From NCBI RefSeq assembly GCF_005960665.1, contig NZ_CP040676.1:2204001-2268000 (forward strand): a stretch of DNA of 64,000 nt. Direction: 5' to 3'. Numbering within the stretch: position 1 is the stretch's first letter; every line of letters starts with the position of its first letter. Position numbers and translations under genes: made by a program. The notes beneath the pieces are model-generated. The model saw only the letters and a program-made list of their open reading frames with translations, did no database searches and had not been told where the DNA came from. Below, piece by piece: positions 31,919 through 40,589 of the stretch. This DNA comes from Exiguobacterium mexicanum (lineage in GTDB: Bacteria; Bacillota; Bacilli; Exiguobacteriales; Exiguobacteriaceae).

Positions 31919-33211
31919 TCATGTCGATTGCCCGACGACCTCACAGGCGACCAAGTCCTCGAGCGTCTGTCTGCGGACGACGAGACGATGTGTCCCGTCT
32001 TTCACGAACACGACGGCCGGACGGAGCATCTGGTTATAGTTGCTCGCCATCGAGAAATTGTACGCTCCCGTCGCTTTGACGAGGAGGAGATCGCCAGCTT
32101 CGACCGGCGGGATGAGCGAACGGTTCGAGATGATGTCTCCCGACTCGCAACACGCCCCGACGATTTTTGCTTCAATCGTCTTCGGCTCATCCATCCGTGT
32201 CGCCACAATCACATCATACTCGGCATCATAGAGGGCGGGACGAATGTTATCCGTCATGCCTCCGTCGACCGAGACGTACGTGCGGACACCGCTCACTTCT
32301 TTCACCGTCCCGACTTCATAGAGCGTCGCGCCGGCGTTGGCGACGAGCCAACGGCCTGGTTCGATCCCAATTTTCGGGAGCGGAAAGCCGAAGCGTTCTA
32401 CTTCCGCGACGAGCGTGTCCATCACTTGTGTCATCGTGTCGGCGAAGTCGAGCGGGTCGTCCGACTCGAGATAGGCGACACCGAAGCCACCACCGATATT
32501 CAAGACGTCGGCCGTGTATCCTGTCTCTTGACGGATCGTCTCGATGAAGTTGACCATCGTCTTGACGGTATTGATGAACAACGTCGGTTCTTGAATCTGC
32601 GAGCCGACGTGACAGTGGATGCCTTGCAAATGCAGACGTTCCGCCTGCAGCGTCGCCTTGATCGCTTCGAGATACGTGTCGTCGTGGGTCGGGAAGCCGA
32701 ACTTCGTGTCGACCCCACCCGTCTGAATCGCCTCATGGGCGCCTCCGACGACTTGTGGGACGATGCGGAGCAGGACGTCGACGTCGACATCGTGTTCGAC
32801 AGCGAGGCCCGACAACAGTCCGATTTCGCGCATATTGTCAATCGTGAAATGGGTGATGCCGTTCTCGAGTGCGAACGTGATGTCCTGCACCGTCTTGTTC
32901 GACCCGTGGACGTGAATCCGGTCAGCCGGGACACCTGCGTGGAGCGCGACGAACATCTCACCGCGTGAGACGACGTCGATGCTTAAGCCCGCTGCCATCA
33001 CTTTGTCGTACACGGCCGCGATCGACATCGCTTTTGATGCGTAGAGCGCATATGTGTTCGGATACTTGTCGAGGAACGCGTTACGGACGAGGGCGAGGCG
33101 ACGCTCAAGTTCAGGCTCGCTCATGATATAGAGCGGTGTCCCGTACGTCGCTTGAAGTTCACGGACGGACACGCCTTCGATCATACAAACTGATTGGTTG
33201 GTGGTGTACAT
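31919..33211 (-). CDS. lysA: Diaminopimelate decarboxylase
   Basis: A 430-residue fold-type III PLP enzyme for the last step of lysine synthesis, meso-diaminopimelate to lysine and CO2. The PLP lysine is in YALYASKAMSIAAVYD near residue 58; HVHGSNKT is the family HGNNK motif in slightly altered form; HCHVGSQIQEP, LNIGGGFGVAYL, EPGRWLVANAG and GACCESGDIIS (catalytic Cys) are all present. The start lies within the end of the upstream racemase gene (31-base overlap), with AAGGAGG placed correctly. It is the last gene of the eight-gene operon. Confidence 0.96.
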   Translation of the reverse strand: MYTTNQSVCMIEGVSVRELQATYGTPLYIMSEPELERRLALVRNAFLDKYPNTYALYASKAMSIAAVYDKVMAAGLSIDVVSRGEMFVALHAGVPADRIHVHGSNKTVQDITFALENGITHFTIDNMREIGLLSGLAVEHDVDVDVLLRIVPQVVGGAHEAIQTGGVDTKFGFPTHDDTYLEAIKATLQAERLHLQGIHCHVGSQIQEPTLFINTVKTMVNFIETIRQETGYTADVLNIGGGFGVAYLESDDPLDFADTMTQVMDTLVAEVERFGFPLPKIGIEPGRWLVANAGATLYEVGTVKEVSGVRTYVSVDGGMTDNIRPALYDAEYDVIVATRMDEPKTIEAKIVGACCESGDIISNRSLIPPVEAGDLLLVKATGAYNFSMASNYNQMLRPAVVFVKDGTHRLVVRRQTLEDLVACEVVGQST

Positions 33212-34269
33212 ACATTGCCTCCTTCAAAGCGATGCGGGACACGCCATGAGCGTGCGCATAATTGTTCTGAATTGTTGGCGTGCCCGGTGCGGGTCACGTC
33301 ATCGATTTTCGTGAGATGGCCGTACAGCTCCACACGGTCTCCGACTTGAATCGTGTCATCGACGCGTAAAAAACTGTGGCTCATGAAGATGTTGCTGATG
33401 AACGGATAGGCCCGTCCTTCGATGTGGGCCGGTAAGAAGCGCCGGGCTCGCATAAGTCCGTCGCCATAACCGACCGAGAGCACAGCGATGCGTTCATTCG
33501 TCTCGGCCGTGTAGCCCGTACCGTAACCGACGTGGGCACCGGCCTCGATGTCATGGACGGCGACGACTTCCGCATCCCAGTGAAACGCCGGGATGAGCCA
33601 ATCGACCGGTTCGACCGAAGAGTAGCCATAAAGGAAGATTCCCACGCGCACATGGGTGCAATGCCCGAGGCGCGGATCCGCTTGTAGTGTCGCGGCGCTA
33701 TTGGCCGCATGCACGATGTCGAACGAATGCCGTTCGATGAGACGATTCGACCAGTCGGCGAACCGTTCCACGTGCACACTGTGTTCGATTTCTGCGTTGT
33801 CGGCGTCAGCGAGCGGGAAATGAGTACATAACCCGACGAGGTCGAGCCCCTCGTCTTGGCAAAACGCGACGATGGCCAGCGCTTCTTTGAACGTCTTGGC
33901 ACCGAATCGGTTCATCCCGACGTCAAGCTTTAAATGAAGGCGGACACCGTCCAACTGATCCCGTTGCGAGACGAGCCAGTCATAGGAACCGATGGCGACG
34001 TCAAGATGGTCACGATGGACGGTTGCCCAGTCGTAGACCGGGTTCATGACGAGAACGCGCGCTTCCGGAGCTGATGCCCTGACCTCGCTCGCCTCGTCCA
34101 GCGTCGTCACCATGAAGTGACGCACCCCTTCTTCATACAGTGTCGTCACAACTGGCTCCATCCCTAAGTTATAGGCGTTGTTTTTCACGACGGCGAACAC
34201 CGGTCGGCCAAGCGCTTCAATCCGACGTTTGTTTTCGCGAATCGCATTCAAGTCAATTGTGACTCCCAT
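33181..34269 (-). CDS. alr: Alanine racemase of lysine operon (Alr2 type)
   Basis: A 362-residue fold-type III PLP racemase. The PLP lysine motif reads VFAVVKNNAYNLG, departing from the usual KANAYGHG; HLKLDVGMNRFG, THFPLADADNAE, HVRVGIFLYGY, AHVGYGTGYTAE (catalytic Tyr) and VLSVGYGDGLMRAR follow. The altered PLP motif and its place directly before lysA recall Alr2 of the staphylococcal dap operon, as I remember that operon. It probably supplies D-alanine for peptidoglycan, though a broader amino-acid racemase is possible. It overlaps lysA by 31 bases and so would be shut down with lysine synthesis by the upstream riboswitch. Confidence 0.88.
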   Translation of the reverse strand: MGVTIDLNAIRENKRRIEALGRPVFAVVKNNAYNLGMEPVVTTLYEEGVRHFMVTTLDEASEVRASAPEARVLVMNPVYDWATVHRDHLDVAIGSYDWLVSQRDQLDGVRLHLKLDVGMNRFGAKTFKEALAIVAFCQDEGLDLVGLCTHFPLADADNAEIEHSVHVERFADWSNRLIERHSFDIVHAANSAATLQADPRLGHCTHVRVGIFLYGYSSVEPVDWLIPAFHWDAEVVAVHDIEAGAHVGYGTGYTAETNERIAVLSVGYGDGLMRARRFLPAHIEGRAYPFISNIFMSHSFLRVDDTIQVGDRVELYGHLTKIDDVTRTGHANNSEQLCARSWRVPHRFEGGNVCTPPTNQFV

Positions 34270-34282
34270 ACAAAAAACTCCT

Positions 34283-35209
34283 TTATTCTTTGACTCCAGC
34301 TTTGACGAACGTGATCCAATCGCGGTGTGTCGGAATTTGACCCGTCACAGCCTCACGGTAACGCGCGAGCATATTCGTCGCGACCGTCTGGACGCCGCCG
34401 CCGATTGAGATGTTGTCGATTTCGATGACGCTCGTCACTTCAGCCGCCGTCCCCGTTAAGAAGATTTCATCTGCGACATATAGTTCGTCACGTCCGATGT
34501 GGCGTTCGATGACCTCGAACCCTTCCTCACGGGCGAGTTCGATCACCGTTTGACGCGTGATGCCGTCGAGCACCGAGCAATCAAGTGACGGTGTGACGAT
34601 TTTGTTTCCTTTGACGAGGAAGATGTTGGCGACGCTCGCCTCGCTGACGTTTCCGTTCATGTCGAGGGCGATCGCTTCATCATATCCATCGCGCACCGCT
34701 TCTCCTTTAAGGAGTTGCGAGTTCATATAGTTCGCCGCCGCTTTCGCTTGCATCGGCATCATCGTCGAAGAGACACGACGATACGAGGCGACTTTCGCGC
34801 GGATCCCGACCGTCTTGCTGAAATATTCGCCGAGCGGCCAGCACGAGATCGCGACGTGTACTTTCGTTTCCTGCGTCGGCATGAGTGCCTGCCAAGGTGT
34901 GCCGAGGAAAACGAATGGGCGGATGTAACAAGCCTCGAAGCCGTTGCGTTCAATCAATTCGATTGTCGCTTGTTCGAGCTCATCGACCGTGTACGGCAAG
35001 TCGACGTGATAGTATGCACACGAACGAACGAGTCGCTCCAAGTGTTCACGGAGTCGGAAGATGGCCGGGCCTTCCTCTGTATGGTATGCCCGAATCCCTT
35101 CGAAGAACCCGCTACCGTAGTGAATCGCGTGCGTCATGATACTCGTGTTCGCGTCACTCGGCTCGATCCAAGCCCCGTCTTGCCACATCCATTGTCCATA
35201 CTGTTCCAT
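34283..35209 (-). CDS. Class IV aminotransferase (IlvE-like) in lysine operon
   Basis: A 308-residue fold-type IV PLP aminotransferase most like branched-chain amino acid aminotransferase. Evidence: MTHAIHYGSGFFEGIRAYHTEEG near the N-terminus, the PLP lysine in MPMQAKAAANYMNSQLLKGEA, DEAIALDMNGNVSEASVANIFLV, the phosphate-binding SVLDGITRQTVIELA and IFLTGTAAEVTSVIEID. By sequence it would make or use leucine, isoleucine and valine. Its place between dapH and alr, where other acetyl-pathway operons have an aminotransferase or deacylase, raises the possibility that it handles N-acetyl-2-amino-6-oxopimelate; the known enzyme for that step is a class I transferase, so this is a guess. Confidence 0.9.
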   Translation of the reverse strand: MEQYGQWMWQDGAWIEPSDANTSIMTHAIHYGSGFFEGIRAYHTEEGPAIFRLREHLERLVRSCAYYHVDLPYTVDELEQATIELIERNGFEACYIRPFVFLGTPWQALMPTQETKVHVAISCWPLGEYFSKTVGIRAKVASYRRVSSTMMPMQAKAAANYMNSQLLKGEAVRDGYDEAIALDMNGNVSEASVANIFLVKGNKIVTPSLDCSVLDGITRQTVIELAREEGFEVIERHIGRDELYVADEIFLTGTAAEVTSVIEIDNISIGGGVQTVATNMLARYREAVTGQIPTHRDWITFVKAGVKE

Positions 35210-35255
35210 TGTTCAACTCTCCCATTCATTGTTTATATTTTCTGTCTATTATACG

Positions 35256-35963
35256 TTACAGGGAGCGTAAGTCATCAACAAGTTGTGTTTTTTCTGCGGT
35301 TTTTTCATCTTTTTGCTTAATGACACGGGCTGGTGTTCCGGCGACGACGCTTCCTGCTGGGACGTCTTGCGTGACGACACTCCCTGCTGCGACGACTGCG
35401 TTTTCACCGACACGGACGCCTTCCAAGATGACGGCGTTCGCACCGACCATGACGCCGTCTTCGATGATGACCGGGTCTTTTGAAGGTGGCTCAAGGACAC
35501 CGGCGACAACCGCGCCGGCTCCAAGATGGACGTTCTTCCCGAGCGTTCCACGGGCACCGATGACCGCGTTCATGTCGACCATCGATCCGTCACCGATGAC
35601 GGCACCGATATTGATGACGGCACCCATCATGACGACGACGTTATTGCCGATTTGAACGTGGTCCCGGATGAACGAACCTGGTTCGATGCGCGCGTTCAAT
35701 TTCGTCGTGTCGAGCATCGGCACGGCGCTGTTCCGGCGGTCGTATTCGAGATGCGTATCTGTGATGACCGCTGCGTTCGCTTCAACGAAAGCGGCTGCGC
35801 GTTCGGCCGTCGTGAGGAATAATTTCGATTCGTCGGTCCCGAATGCTTTCGCCCCTTCGATGTCTAGACCGGCCAACTGACCGTTGACGTATAGTTTGAC
35901 AGGCGTTTCTTTCTTGGCATCTTTAATGTATTGCGCGATTTCATAAGCGTTTGTGAGTAACAT
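35256..35963 (-). CDS. dapH: Tetrahydrodipicolinate N-acetyltransferase
   Basis: A 235-residue left-handed beta-helix acetyltransferase that commits tetrahydrodipicolinate to the N-acetyl branch of lysine synthesis. The N-terminal [24 protein letters not shown] is typical of DapH (YkuQ) and absent from succinyltransferase DapD; hexapeptide repeats run from [18 protein letters not shown] through [47 protein letters not shown] (the substrate-binding GVLEPP loop) to [24 protein letters not shown]. It overlaps dapB by 23 bases and has GAGGAGG before the ATG. It indicates that this organism uses the acetylase pathway. Confidence 0.95.
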   Translation of the reverse strand: MLLTNAYEIAQYIKDAKKETPVKLYVNGQLAGLDIEGAKAFGTDESKLFLTTAERAAAFVEANAAVITDTHLEYDRRNSAVPMLDTTKLNARIEPGSFIRDHVQIGNNVVVMMGAVINIGAVIGDGSMVDMNAVIGARGTLGKNVHLGAGAVVAGVLEPPSKDPVIIEDGVMVGANAVILEGVRVGENAVVAAGSVVTQDVPAGSVVAGTPARVIKQKDEKTAEKTQLVDDLRSL

Positions 35964-36690
35964 GAGTGGCCTCCTCGTATAGGTTCGTTAAATTGTATAA
36001 TCCGGCCGGGCGGTCGAGAATCGTTGCCGCCGCGGCGAGTGCCCCGTTCGCGAAGACGCGTTTGGACAGGGCCGTATGTTTCAATTCGAGCATTTCGTCG
36101 TCTCCGGCAAAGAGGACGGTATGTTCACCGAAAATCGTCCCCCCGCGTACCGAGTGCATGCCGAGTTCATCGGCTGCACGCGCTTCGCGGCGCGGTGTCC
36201 GGTCATATACCGGTGTCACATCGCGTTTGGCTTCGATGGCACGGGCGAGCAGTTCCGCCGTGCCGCTCGGTGCGTCGACTTTTTTACGGTGGTGCGCCTC
36301 AATCACTTCGATGTCATAACCGAGCGTGAGCGGGACGAGTTGGTCGAGCAACTGTTTCAGGAGCGCGATCCCATAAGACGTATTATACGACTGGAAAATC
36401 GGGATCTCCTGAGACGCCGCTTCAATTTTGGCAAGTTCCGCTTCCGAGAAACCCGTCGTCGCGATGACGAGCGGGATTTGCTTGGCTTTCCCGAAAGCGA
36501 GCACATCATCTAACAGTGCCGGGTTCGAGAAGTCGATGACGACATCGACGTCGGCCTCGACGTCTTGCAACGAGACGGGATGCTCCCCTCCGGCCGGTGA
36601 GACGATGGCCGCAACGTTCAAGTTTTGTGTCCGGGCGACTTCTTCGACGATCTGTCCCATCGCTCCGTAGCCATGAATGAGTAAGTTCAC
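35941..36690 (-). CDS. dapB: 4-hydroxy-tetrahydrodipicolinate reductase
   Basis: A 249-residue NAD(P)H-dependent reductase. It starts [20 protein letters not shown] with the glycine-rich nucleotide motif GYGAMG, then [25 protein letters not shown], and the substrate signature [16 protein letters not shown] that includes the catalytic His and Lys. ATG 36690 overlaps the stop of dapA by four bases. The protein is a little shorter than the Escherichia coli enzyme, as in other Bacillota. Confidence 0.95.
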   Translation of the reverse strand: MNLLIHGYGAMGQIVEEVARTQNLNVAAIVSPAGGEHPVSLQDVEADVDVVIDFSNPALLDDVLAFGKAKQIPLVIATTGFSEAELAKIEAASQEIPIFQSYNTSYGIALLKQLLDQLVPLTLGYDIEVIEAHHRKKVDAPSGTAELLARAIEAKRDVTPVYDRTPRREARAADELGMHSVRGGTIFGEHTVLFAGDDEMLELKHTALSKRVFANGALAAAATILDRPAGLYNLTNLYEEATHVTHKRL

Positions 36691-37568
36691 TGTCTCACCT
36701 CATTGAACTGCTCCATTGCCGACAACAAGCGGGCCTCGGCCGTCGCGCTCATCGGGACGAGCGGGAGACGTGGTGCACCGAACTCGAAGCCGCGTGCATT
36801 TAATGCCGCTTTGACTGGAATCGGGTTCACTTCCGCGAACAATTCGTCGATGACCGGGAGCAGTCGGAGCTGCCATGTGCGGGCCGTCTCTAAATCTCCG
36901 GCGAGGAGCGCTTCGGCTAAAGCGACCGTCGCGCCCGGATAGACGTTCGAGAGGACCGAGACGACACCTTGCGCGCCCCAAGCCATATAAGGAAGGATTT
37001 GATCATCGTTCCCGCAATAGACTGGGAAGCCTTCCGGCACGTGCGCCATCATTTGAGCCATCACCGAGATATCCCCGCTCGCTTCCTTGAGCGCAGCGAT
37101 GCGTGGGTGATCGGCGAGTTCCCCAACCGTTGCCGGATCAAGGGCGACGCCCGTCCGCGATGGTACGTTGTAGAGCATGAGCGGAATCGGTGACGCGTCG
37201 GCGATCGCTGTGAAGTGGGCAATCAGACCCGCTTGCGTCGACTTGTTGTAATAAGGCGTGACGACCATCGCCATCTCGGCTCCGAGCTCGGCGGCCCGTT
37301 TCGTCTTTTGAATGCTGAGCGCCGTGTTGTTCGACCCGGTACCGGCAATGATGACGGCACGGCCGGCAGCGACTTCAATCGCTTTGACGAGAAGCGTCTC
37401 GAACTCGTCGTCCGTGATGGTCATGCCTTCACCAGTCGTTCCGCCGATGACGAGGCCGCTGACACCTTCTTTAATTTGGTCTTCAATCAACGCTTCCCAC
37501 GCTGTGAGATGTAACTGACCGTCTGCTTGAAACGGTGTGGCGAGTGCGGTTGCGACTCCTGTGAACAT
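36687..37568 (-). CDS. dapA: 4-hydroxy-tetrahydrodipicolinate synthase
   Basis: A 293-residue TIM-barrel aldolase condensing pyruvate and aspartate semialdehyde. The start MFTGVATALATPFQADGQLH, the GGTTGEGMTITDDE motif, VTPYYNKSTQAGLIAHF, LYNVPSRTGVAL with the catalytic Tyr, and IAALKEASGD with the Schiff-base Lys are present. It is adjoined on both sides by operon members with a 4-base overlap to dapB and 12-base gap from asd. Confidence 0.96.
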   Translation of the reverse strand: MFTGVATALATPFQADGQLHLTAWEALIEDQIKEGVSGLVIGGTTGEGMTITDDEFETLLVKAIEVAAGRAVIIAGTGSNNTALSIQKTKRAAELGAEMAMVVTPYYNKSTQAGLIAHFTAIADASPIPLMLYNVPSRTGVALDPATVGELADHPRIAALKEASGDISVMAQMMAHVPEGFPVYCGNDDQILPYMAWGAQGVVSVLSNVYPGATVALAEALLAGDLETARTWQLRLLPVIDELFAEVNPIPVKAALNARGFEFGAPRLPLVPMSATAEARLLSAMEQFNEVRQ

Positions 37569-37580
37569 ATAATCTCCCCC

Positions 37581-38576
37581 TTATTTCGTAGCAGTCTGCC
37601 CAATCATGCATTGGGCGATTTGGACGGCGTTCGCTGCCGCGCCTTTTCGAACGTTATCAGCGACACACCAGAGATGGAACGTGTTCGGCTGTGACTCGTC
37701 GACACGGACACGACCGACGTACACGTCGTCTGTCCCGTTCGCATCGAGCGGTGTCGGATAGACGAGTTCGCCCGGGTTGTCCATGAGGACGACACCTGGC
37801 GCGTCCGCGAGCACGGCTTTCACTTCGGCTAGCGTCGCCTCGCGGTCGAGCGTGACCGTGATGGAGACGGCGTGGCTGTTACGGACCGGGACACGGACGC
37901 ATGTCGCCGTCACCCCGAGGTTCGGCGCGTTCAAAATTTTACGTGTTTCCTCGATCATCTTCTGTTCTTCTTTCGTATAACCGTTCTCTAAGAACACATC
38001 GATATGCGGCAAGACGTTATCGTAAATCGGATACGGATAGTTTTTCGGTTCCTCGCCGCGCGCTCCGCGTTCCAAGTCTTCAATCCCTTTTTGACCCGAC
38101 CCGGAGACGGCTTGATACGATGTGTAAGCGACGCGCGTCAACCCGTATACTTCCGCAAGCGGTGCGAGTGCGACGACCGATTGAATCGTCGAGCAGTTCG
38201 GATTGGCGATGAGTGTCTTGTCCGGGCTCAGTTCGACTCGGTTCACTTCCGGGACGATGAGCGGGATGTCCGCTTGCATCCGGAACGCGCTCGAGTTATC
38301 GATGACGATGACCCCTTGTTCACTCAGACGAGGCGCATATTGTTCACTGAGGCTCCCCCCGGCTGAGAAAAGCGCGATATCGATCGGGTCGGCGTAAATC
38401 GCGTCCGACAGTTCCCGGATGACGACATCTTTTCCGTTCACGTTCACGGTCTTTCCGGCTGAACGGGCTGAAGCGTAAAGCAATAATTCGTTGATTGGAA
38501 ACTCGTATTCGGTCAAGACTTCAATCATTTTTTGACCGACGGCTCCGGTCGCGCCGACGACGGCTACGTTATACAT
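37581..38576 (-). CDS. asd: Aspartate-semialdehyde dehydrogenase
   Basis: A 331-residue NADP-dependent enzyme that reduces aspartyl phosphate. It opens MYNVAVVGATGAVGQKMIEV (GATGAVG nucleotide site), then LFSAGGSLSEQYAP, VIDNSSAFRM, the catalytic Cys in LIANPNCSTIQ, YTSYQAVSGSGQKGI and RVPVRNSHAVSITV. It is the second gene of the operon after lysC with a 12-base gap. It supplies the branch point shared by lysine, threonine and methionine synthesis, so riboswitch control here could also limit those unless another copy exists. Confidence 0.96.
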   Translation of the reverse strand: MYNVAVVGATGAVGQKMIEVLTEYEFPINELLLYASARSAGKTVNVNGKDVVIRELSDAIYADPIDIALFSAGGSLSEQYAPRLSEQGVIVIDNSSAFRMQADIPLIVPEVNRVELSPDKTLIANPNCSTIQSVVALAPLAEVYGLTRVAYTSYQAVSGSGQKGIEDLERGARGEEPKNYPYPIYDNVLPHIDVFLENGYTKEEQKMIEETRKILNAPNLGVTATCVRVPVRNSHAVSITVTLDREATLAEVKAVLADAPGVVLMDNPGELVYPTPLDANGTDDVYVGRVRVDESQPNTFHLWCVADNVRKGAAANAVQIAQCMIGQTATK

Positions 38577-38588
38577 GGTGACTCCCCC

Positions 38589-39788
38589 TTATAAATGGAA
38601 ACGTTCGGCGATAGCTGCGACCGCCGTTTCAACGTCTTGATCGTTAATCGTGTACGAGATGCTGATCTCGGATGTCGTGACTTGATAGAATGGGATCCCG
38701 CTTTCACGGAACGTGGCGAACAATTCGGACGCGACTCCGGTCGCGTCACGCATCCCGATGCCGACGACCGAGATTTTCGCATGTTCGGTATGACGGTCGA
38801 TTTTGATTTGCGGGAACGTCTCGGTCAATTCCGCGAGCGCTTCTTCGAGGAACGCCTCTTCATCGAGCGGACACGTGAACGATAAGAACACTTCTCCATC
38901 GAACGCCGTCTGACTGATCATATCGATATTGACATGACGCTGTGACAACTTCTCGAAAATGTCGGCAACTCCTGCCACCGAATGTGGAATGTGTTTGATT
39001 GAGACACTGAGCACGTTTTTCACGACGCTCACGCTCGTCACCGCTTTTTGTTCCATCGCCTGTGTCATATCCATGATCCATGTTCCTCCTTCGCTTGCAA
39101 GCGTCTTCCCTACAAAAATGTTCACATCAAATTTTTTCGCGAGCTCTACGCTTCTCATCTCCATCACTTTCGACCCGAGCGCGCTCATCTCCATCATCTC
39201 GTCATACGAGACCGTGTCTAGTCGGCGTGCCGTTTTGTGGATACGTGGGTCAGCCGTGTAGACCCCGGCGACGTCTGTATAGATTTCACAACGTTTGCTG
39301 AGCACGGCAGCCAAGGCGACGGCCGTCGTGTCCGACCCACCCCGTCCGAGCGTCGTCACATCACCGAACTCGTTGACACCTTGGAAACCGGCGACGATGA
39401 CGACGTCATACGTCCGAAGTTTTTCTTCTAACACTTCTTTTCGAATCGCTTTGATTTTACTTTTCGTGTGAATGCCCATCGTGTCGATGCCGGCTTGTTG
39501 TCCGGTGAGCGAGATGGCGGCCACGCCCCGAGAGTTCAAAGCGATGCTGAGCAGGCTGATCGTCTGCTCCTCACCGACCGCGAGCAAGCGGTCAAGTTCA
39601 CGAATCATCGGACGTTCCGTGATTTGTTTGGCGAGTGACAAGAGTGAGTCCGTCGTTTTCCCCATCGCGGAAACGACGACGACGAGCTTTTCACCGGCGG
39701 CGGCCCGAGTCTGTAAATATTCAGCAATGGCCTGGATTTGTTCAATCGTGGCAACGGAGCTGCCTCCGAATTTCAATACGGTTGTCAT
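38589..39788 (-). CDS. lysC: Aspartate kinase (lysine-sensitive class)
   Basis: A 399-residue aspartokinase, first gene of the operon. The kinase domain opens MTTVLKFGGSSVATIEQIQ, includes VVVVSAMGKTTDSL, FQGVNEFGDVTTLGRGGSDTTAVALA and YTDVAGVYTADPRI; two ACT domains follow (about 265-399), beginning near SVVKNVLSVSIKHIPHSVAG and ending in DATGVASELFATFRESGIP, as in monofunctional lysine-inhibited enzymes. The ATG at 39788 fits homologues; two upstream in-frame ATGs would add unneeded residues, and GTGGGGAA lies before it. Control is by the L-box upstream. Confidence 0.94.
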   Translation of the reverse strand: MTTVLKFGGSSVATIEQIQAIAEYLQTRAAAGEKLVVVVSAMGKTTDSLLSLAKQITERPMIRELDRLLAVGEEQTISLLSIALNSRGVAAISLTGQQAGIDTMGIHTKSKIKAIRKEVLEEKLRTYDVVIVAGFQGVNEFGDVTTLGRGGSDTTAVALAAVLSKRCEIYTDVAGVYTADPRIHKTARRLDTVSYDEMMEMSALGSKVMEMRSVELAKKFDVNIFVGKTLASEGGTWIMDMTQAMEQKAVTSVSVVKNVLSVSIKHIPHSVAGVADIFEKLSQRHVNIDMISQTAFDGEVFLSFTCPLDEEAFLEEALAELTETFPQIKIDRHTEHAKISVVGIGMRDATGVASELFATFRESGIPFYQVTTSEISISYTINDQDVETAVAAIAERFHL

Positions 39789-39820
39789 CAGGTTCCCCAC
39801 TTTCATAATGTCCACCAACA

Positions 39821-39869
39821 GAAAAAGCGGCAGACCGGTAGGAAGCACTCTCCCTACGGTCTGCCGCTT
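39821..39869 (-). terminator. Riboswitch-controlled terminator before lysC
   Basis: AAGCGGCAGACCG and CGGTCTGCCGCTT arms with an inner TAGG-AG..CTTCCTA loop; then TTTTTC on the minus strand, about 30 bases upstream of lysC. Confidence 0.9.
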
Positions 39870-40083
39870 GTACGCGCAGTTGAAAAACGATTAAAGAATC
39901 GTTCCGTAGATAGCGCTCCATGGCATTTCATCCATGGCAGTGTAGGCGTTATTCACGACTACCCCAGCCTTCGTTCGTACGCATGCGAACGTCGACTTCG
40001 GCGAATTTCCCCTTTCGGCTCGATCCGGAATGCGTCCGTGTCGATCAAGCTTACTCATGTCATTCGCAACCTCTATCTGTCAG
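39821..40083 (-). ncRNA. Lysine riboswitch (L-box) upstream of lysC operon
   Basis: The minus-strand leader has the L-box elements in order: AGATAGAGGTTGCGAATGAC with GAGTA, AAAGGGGAAATTCGCCGAAG, GAAGGCTGGGGTAGTC and GCCATGGAGCGCTATCT, followed by the terminator. The aptamer covers about 39900-40083. High lysine should cause premature termination of the whole eight-gene operon. Confidence 0.95.
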
Positions 40084-40095
40084 TTGTTAGTTTTA

Positions 40096-40124
40096 GTTAT
40101 AACAAATGCTTCCCGGCTTGCCAA
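40096..40124 (-). promoter_or_regulatory. Sigma-A promoter of lysine operon
   Basis: On the minus strand TTGGCA, 17 bases, TATAAC with a TG one base before the -10 box (extended), placed just upstream of the L-box. Confidence 0.75.
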
Positions 40125-40160
40125 CCTTTTTTTAGAAAAAAGGAAAATTTCAAACAATGG

Positions 40161-40589
40161 TCACCACGCCTTGTGCATCATCCGATGTGGAATGTCAGCA
40201 TCTAAAAATTCATCGCCGTACGCCTCGTACCCGAGTCGTTCATAGAACGGGAGTGCCGTCAGTTGCGCCCCTAGTTTGAGCTCGTGTAACTCCCTCGCCC
40301 GCGCGACAAATTCGATGGCGAGCATGATCTCCTTGGCATACCCGTTACCGCGTTTCGTGGCAAGTGTGGCGACCCGTTCGACTTTCCCGACCCCGTCACC
40401 GATTGGGCGCAGACGTGCCGTCGTGACAGGCTCAGCGTCCACCATTCCGACAAAATGGATACAGTCCGGGTCGAGTTCATCATACTCAAGTTCCGGCGCG
40501 ATCCCTTGTTCGCCAATAAACACCGTTTGCCGCACAGACCGGGCCAGTTCAATCAGTTTCGAGTCGTTCCCGTGTTCAATCTTCAACAT
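40161..40589 (-). CDS. GNAT acetyltransferase (YjcF/ElaA-like)
   Basis: A 142-residue GNAT protein. The N-terminal ARSVRQTVFIGEQGIAPELEYDELD is characteristic of the YjcF/ElaA branch, VERVATLATKRGNGYAKEIM holds the acetyl-CoA loop (R-G-N-G-Y-A), and LPFYERLGYEAYGDEF is the C-terminal motif in which F/Y precede the RLGY turn. Substrate is unknown. It begins inside the end of the alanyl-tRNA editing gene (7-base overlap), so the pair is coupled. The coding end is close to the lysC promoter. Confidence 0.88.
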   Translation of the reverse strand: MLKIEHGNDSKLIELARSVRQTVFIGEQGIAPELEYDELDPDCIHFVGMVDAEPVTTARLRPIGDGVGKVERVATLATKRGNGYAKEIMLAIEFVARARELHELKLGAQLTALPFYERLGYEAYGDEFLDADIPHRMMHKAW

